Both the position numbers and the translations under genes were made by a program. 64,000 nt of DNA from Lachnoclostridium sp. An14 (GTDB lineage: Bacteria; Bacillota; Clostridia; Lachnospirales; Lachnospiraceae): contig NZ_NFLE01000008.1 in assembly GCF_002160755.1 (NCBI RefSeq), positions 1-64,000 on the forward strand, read 5' to 3'. A model generated the notes under the pieces. The model saw only the letters and a program-made list of their open reading frames with translations, was not told the origin of the DNA and did no database searches. Below, piece after piece: positions 61,166 through 64,000 of the stretch (position 1 is its first letter; the number at the start of each line of letters is the position of its first letter).

Positions 61166-62071
61166 ATGGAATATACGAAAAAATCCGGCTTTGCCACGCT
61201 GATCGGCAGGCCGAACGTGGGAAAATCCACCCTGATGAACCATTTGATCGGGCAGAAGATCGCCATCACCTCCGACAAGCCCCAGACCACCAGGAACCGG
61301 ATCCAGACGGTCTACACCGATGAACGCGGCCAGATCATTTTCCTGGATACCCCCGGCATCCACAAGGCGAAGAACAAGCTGGGAGAGTACATGGTGAGCG
61401 TGGCGGAGCACACCTTAAAAGAGGTGGACGTGATCCTCTGGCTGGTGGAGCCCACCACCTTTATCGGGGCGGGAGAGCGCCACATCGCGGAGCAGCTAAA
61501 CCGGGTAAAAACCCCGGTGATCCTGGTGATCAATAAGATCGACACCGTAAAGACCCAGGAGGAGATCCTCACCTTCATCGCCGCCTACAAGGACATCTGT
61601 CCCTTCGCGGAGATTGTCCCGGTATCGGCTTTAAAGAAGAAAAACACGGATGTGCTTTTAGAGCAGATCTTCAAATACCTGCCCTACGGCCCTCAGTATT
61701 ACGATGAGGACACGGTGACAGACCAGCCCATGCGCCAGATCGCGGCGGAGCTGATCCGGGAGAAGGCCCTGCGCCTCCTCTCCGACGAGATCCCCCACGG
61801 CATCGCGGTGACCATCGAGAAGATGACGGAGCGGCCAAACGGCATGATGGACATCGAGGCCAGCATCGTCTGCGAGCGGGATTCCCACAAGGGCATCATC
61901 ATCGGCAAGGGCGGGGCCATGCTAAAGAAAATCGGCTCCGCGGCCAGACGGGAGATCGAGGATCTGGTGGATACGAAGGTCAACCTGCAGCTCTGGGTGA
62001 AGGTGCGCAAGGAGTGGCGGGACAGTGAGATTTACATGAAGAATTACGGCTACGACGTAAAAGATACGTGA
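61166..62071 (+). CDS. era: GTPase Era
   Basis: 301 aa, ATG 61166. G1 GRPNVGKS (14-21), G3 DTPGIHKAKNKLGEYM, G4 NKIDTVKT, and the C-terminal KH domain with MTERPNGMMDIEASIVCERD and KGIIIGKGGAMLKKIGSAAR. Binds the 3' end of 16S rRNA and helps small-subunit maturation. Upstream of recO with 20 bases. Confidence 0.97.
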   Translation: MEYTKKSGFATLIGRPNVGKSTLMNHLIGQKIAITSDKPQTTRNRIQTVYTDERGQIIFLDTPGIHKAKNKLGEYMVSVAEHTLKEVDVILWLVEPTTFIGAGERHIAEQLNRVKTPVILVINKIDTVKTQEEILTFIAAYKDICPFAEIVPVSALKKKNTDVLLEQIFKYLPYGPQYYDEDTVTDQPMRQIAAELIREKALRLLSDEIPHGIAVTIEKMTERPNGMMDIEASIVCERDSHKGIIIGKGGAMLKKIGSAARREIEDLVDTKVNLQLWVKVRKEWRDSEIYMKNYGYDVKDT

Positions 62072-62090
62072 CGGGATCAGGTGAGAGAGA

Positions 62091-62747
62091 TTGCGGGAAA
62101 CGGTGGTTGTGACCGGGATGGTGCTGCGGGCGGCCCCTTCCGGAGAAGGAGACAGACGGCTGGTGATGCTCACCAGGGAGAGAGGGCGGATCACCGTGTT
62201 CGCCCGCGGGGCACGGCGGCCGGGAAGCCCGTTTTTGGCGGCCTGCCGCCCCTTTTTCTTCGGAAAATTTACCCTTTACGAGGGGCGGGACGCCTACAAC
62301 CTCCACGGGGCGGAGATCACAGCCTACTTTGAGGAACTCTCCGCCGACATGGAGGGGGCCTGCTACGGCTCCTACTTTCTGGAGGTGGCGGAGTATTTCG
62401 CCAGGGAGAATCTGGAGGGCACGGAGCTTTTGATGCTGGTGTACCAGTCCCTGCGGGCCCTCTCCAAGGAGGCCATCCCCAACGAGCTGGTGAGGAGGGT
62501 CTTTGAGCTGAAGGCCATGGTGTTAAACGGGGAGTACACCGAGCTCCCCCCGTTTTCCGTCAGCGATTCCGCCTGCTACGCCTGGGAGTACGTGGTGGCC
62601 GCTCCGCTGCAGAAACTTTACACCTTCACCGTCACGGAGGAGGTGCTGGGGGAGTTTGGGCGCTGCGTGGACGAGGCCAAACGGCGGTTTCTGCCCCGGC
62701 CCTTCCACTCTCTGGAGATCCTAAAGACCATCGCGGGGATCGGGTGA
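62091..62747 (+). CDS. recO: DNA repair protein RecO
   Basis: 218 aa from TTG 62091 with GTGAGAGAG upstream. OB-fold N-terminus VVVTGMVLRAAPSGEGDRRL, LTRERGRITVFARGARRPGS and the helical domain with FELKAMVLNGEYTELPP. Slightly short; the Cys zinc cluster seen in many RecO proteins is not visible in the C-terminal part. RecO loads RecA on SSB-coated DNA. Placement after era is the standard clostridial order. Confidence 0.9.
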   Translation: MRETVVVTGMVLRAAPSGEGDRRLVMLTRERGRITVFARGARRPGSPFLAACRPFFFGKFTLYEGRDAYNLHGAEITAYFEELSADMEGACYGSYFLEVAEYFARENLEGTELLMLVYQSLRALSKEAIPNELVRRVFELKAMVLNGEYTELPPFSVSDSACYAWEYVVAAPLQKLYTFTVTEEVLGEFGRCVDEAKRRFLPRPFHSLEILKTIAGIG

Positions 62748-62782
62748 GAGGGCCCTTGACGGGGAAAAATTTCCATCCCCTA

Positions 62783-62811
62783 TTGAAAATCGGGGAAAAA
62801 GCCGATATAAT
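62783..62811 (+). promoter_or_regulatory. Sigma-A promoter of the lipoprotein gene
   Basis: TTGAAA (62783-62788), 17-bp spacer, perfect TATAAT (62806-62811), 63 bases before the ATG. Confidence 0.75.
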
Positions 62812-62874
62812 GGGAACACTTGAAGGGGCAAAAAACCCTGGAAGGAGTCTATGTGCAGGTTTAGGAGGAGAATC

Positions 62875-63480
62875 ATGAGGAGAGCGGCAGCGGCATTCCT
62901 GGCAGCCGCGGTCCTGGCCGGAGCCACCGGCTGTGGAACGTCTGCCGGGGAGAAGGAATTTGCGCCGTCGGAAAACAGCGTATACATTTCAAAAGAGGGG
63001 ACCGTGTCCAGCGCCTTTGTGGAGTCCTATGACAAGGACTACTACACCGCGGATTCCCTGAAGGCCTATCTGGAGGAGACCATCGCGGGCCAGTATCCGG
63101 ATGTGGCGGTGACGGTGAAGGAGTGCAGCGTGGAAAATGGCGTCATGAAGGCGGTGTTTGACTACGGCACGCCGGAGGATCTGATGACCTTCCTGGCGGA
63201 CCAGAAAAGCGAGGGCCTGGAGCTGGAGTCGTTTCAGGTGGAGACCGTGGCCGACGGACTGGCGGCGGGAACGGTGGCGGACGGCGTGTTTGTGAACGCC
63301 TCCGACGGAAAACCGGCGGATTTTAAGGAATTGGCCAGGACGGAGGGCCAGCTGGTGGAAGTAAAGGGCCAGGCGGCCGTCCAGACAGAGGGAAAGATCT
63401 TATATGTCTCTGACGGAGTGGAGGTCACGGACAGTGGCGCCGTGGTATCCGGCGGACCGGCATATATTATTTTTAAATAA
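62875..63480 (+). CDS. Small lipoprotein of unknown function
   Basis: 201 aa from ATG 62875 (AGGAGG upstream); in-frame ATG 62851 is rejected on ribosome spacing. Signal MRRAAAAFLAAAVLAGATGC with lipobox ATGC, Cys20. The mature part has a helix-rich start (KDYYTADSLKAYLEETIAGQ), beta-type middle and VKGQAAVQTEGKILYVSDGV; no named domain is recognised. Anchored to the outer face of the membrane. Own promoter. Confidence 0.8.
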   Translation: MRRAAAAFLAAAVLAGATGCGTSAGEKEFAPSENSVYISKEGTVSSAFVESYDKDYYTADSLKAYLEETIAGQYPDVAVTVKECSVENGVMKAVFDYGTPEDLMTFLADQKSEGLELESFQVETVADGLAAGTVADGVFVNASDGKPADFKELARTEGQLVEVKGQAAVQTEGKILYVSDGVEVTDSGAVVSGGPAYIIFK

Positions 63481-63501
63481 GAGGAAATGAGGTAAGGACA
63501 C

Positions 63502-64000
63502 ATGGAAAAGACGATGGAAAAGATTGTGGCTCTGGCAAAGGGCAGAGGATTTGTATATCCCGGCTCTGAGATCTACGGGGGCCTTGCCAATACATGGGAT
63601 TACGGCAACCTGGGTGTGGAGCTGAAAAACAACGTCAAGAAGGCCTGGTGGCAGAAATTCGTGATGGAGAGCCCCTACAACGTAGGCGTGGACTGCGCCA
63701 TCCTGATGAACTCCCAGACCTGGGTGGCATCCGGCCATCTGGGCGGTTTCTCCGATCCGCTCATGGACTGCAAGAACTGTAAGGAGCGTTTCCGCGCTGA
63801 CAAGCTCATCGAGGACTACATGGAGGAGAACGGCATCACCGTGGAAGGTTCCGTGGACGGCTGGAGCCAGGAGGAGATGAAACAGTACATCGACGAGCAC
63901 AACATCTGCTGCCCCAGCTGCGGCAAGCACGATTTCACCGACATCCGTCAGTTCAACCTGATGTTCAAGACCTTCCAGGGCGTGACGGAGGACGCGAAGA
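63502..64000 (+). CDS. glyS: Glycyl-tRNA synthetase, N-terminal part (cut by window edge)
   Basis: 166 codons from ATG 63502, still open at the edge. [60 protein letters not shown] and the zinc-type Cys pairs [13 protein letters not shown] and [20 protein letters not shown] are the single-chain (alpha2) class II GlyRS pattern. No T-box is seen in its short leader (63481-63501). Confidence 0.95.
   Translation, partial: MEKTMEKIVALAKGRGFVYPGSEIYGGLANTWDYGNLGVELKNNVKKAWWQKFVMESPYNVGVDCAILMNSQTWVASGHLGGFSDPLMDCKNCKERFRADKLIEDYMEENGITVEGSVDGWSQEEMKQYIDEHNICCPSCGKHDFTDIRQFNLMFKTFQGVTEDAK

Overview
The window looks like chromosome from a GC-rich member of the Lachnospiraceae (Clostridium cluster XIVa). 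The evidence is the set and order of housekeeping genes (YlmC/YmxH, nrdR-yqeG-aroEK-aroQ-efp, prmA-rsmE-nifZ-thiI-mtaB, ireB-ruvX-DUF1292-fur-rnj-trmR-U32, era-recO-glyS), the strong AGGAGG-type ribosome sites, an LPKTG-anchored surface protein and many reversible-oriented low-GC-free coding blocks typical of gut clostridia. No species is claimed. Both edges cut genes: an ISLre2/UPF0236 transposase at the left and glycyl-tRNA synthetase at the right.

Layout. 1-2.3 kb is a decayed accessory patch: the end of an ISLre2-type transposase, a Fic protein gene broken by two stop codons and a frameshift, and an AT-rich DUF6602 gene. 2.4-6.3 kb holds small membrane proteins (DUF4190, DUF975), a zinc-ribbon membrane protein and a PHP phosphoesterase. 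6.4-11.5 kb carries YlmC/YmxH, a GNAT, nrdR, a YqeG phosphatase, a fused shikimate dehydrogenase-shikimate kinase, type II dehydroquinase and EF-P. 11.9-15.4 kb is one long cell-wall anchored surface protein with a 24-bp in-frame minisatellite and a 10-G tract upstream of its promoter. 15.7-20.7 kb is argS and a SWIM/SNF2 helicase. 20.7-24.7 kb is a GntR(FCD)-linked operon of a GlpA-like oxidoreductase, a second FAD oxidoreductase and a DUF1667 protein.

25.2-42.8 kb is the most striking region: a roughly 17.6 kb catabolic locus with a divergent DeoR regulator, a BtpA/SgcQ-family TIM-barrel protein, a BMP-type lipoprotein with its ABC ATPase and two permeases, a PfkB-family kinase, four diverged SIS-domain sugar isomerase/deglycase paralogues, two YjbQ (UPF0047) genes (one a tandem fusion), a DMT-type carrier and two OFA-type MFS carriers. 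All four SIS proteins keep a Glu and a His 16 residues apart, the arrangement of the catalytic pair in the GlmS isomerase and in FraB deglycase. Together with a kinase and several importers this resembles the logic of fructosamine (Amadori product) use, kinase then SIS deglycase, but with a gene set I do not recognise as a described pathway. The substrate is not known from sequence.

43-44.8 kb has a MIF-like tautomerase, a DinJ/YafQ toxin-antitoxin pair and a strongly palindromic stretch. 44.9-64 kb is dense core: ribosomal protein and 16S rRNA methylation (prmA, rsmE), sulfur transfer to tRNA (nifZ, thiI), MtaB, a Crh-like HPr paralogue lacking the phosphorylatable His, the yrzL-yrrK-yrzB trio, Fur, RNase J, a short MltG-like protein, TrmR and its partner U32 protein, YdcF, an M16C protease, era, recO, a lipoprotein and glyS. 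Translation and tRNA modification dominate this half.

Threaded through the intergenic spaces is a family of about 130-bp structured repeats (best copies at 11.57, 56.93 and 57.06 kb, partial copies elsewhere): a first hairpin whose stem differs between copies around a conserved loop, a series of small GC-rich hairpins, and a terminal hairpin with a T-run. A different palindromic repeat is shared by the argS leader and the thiI downstream region.
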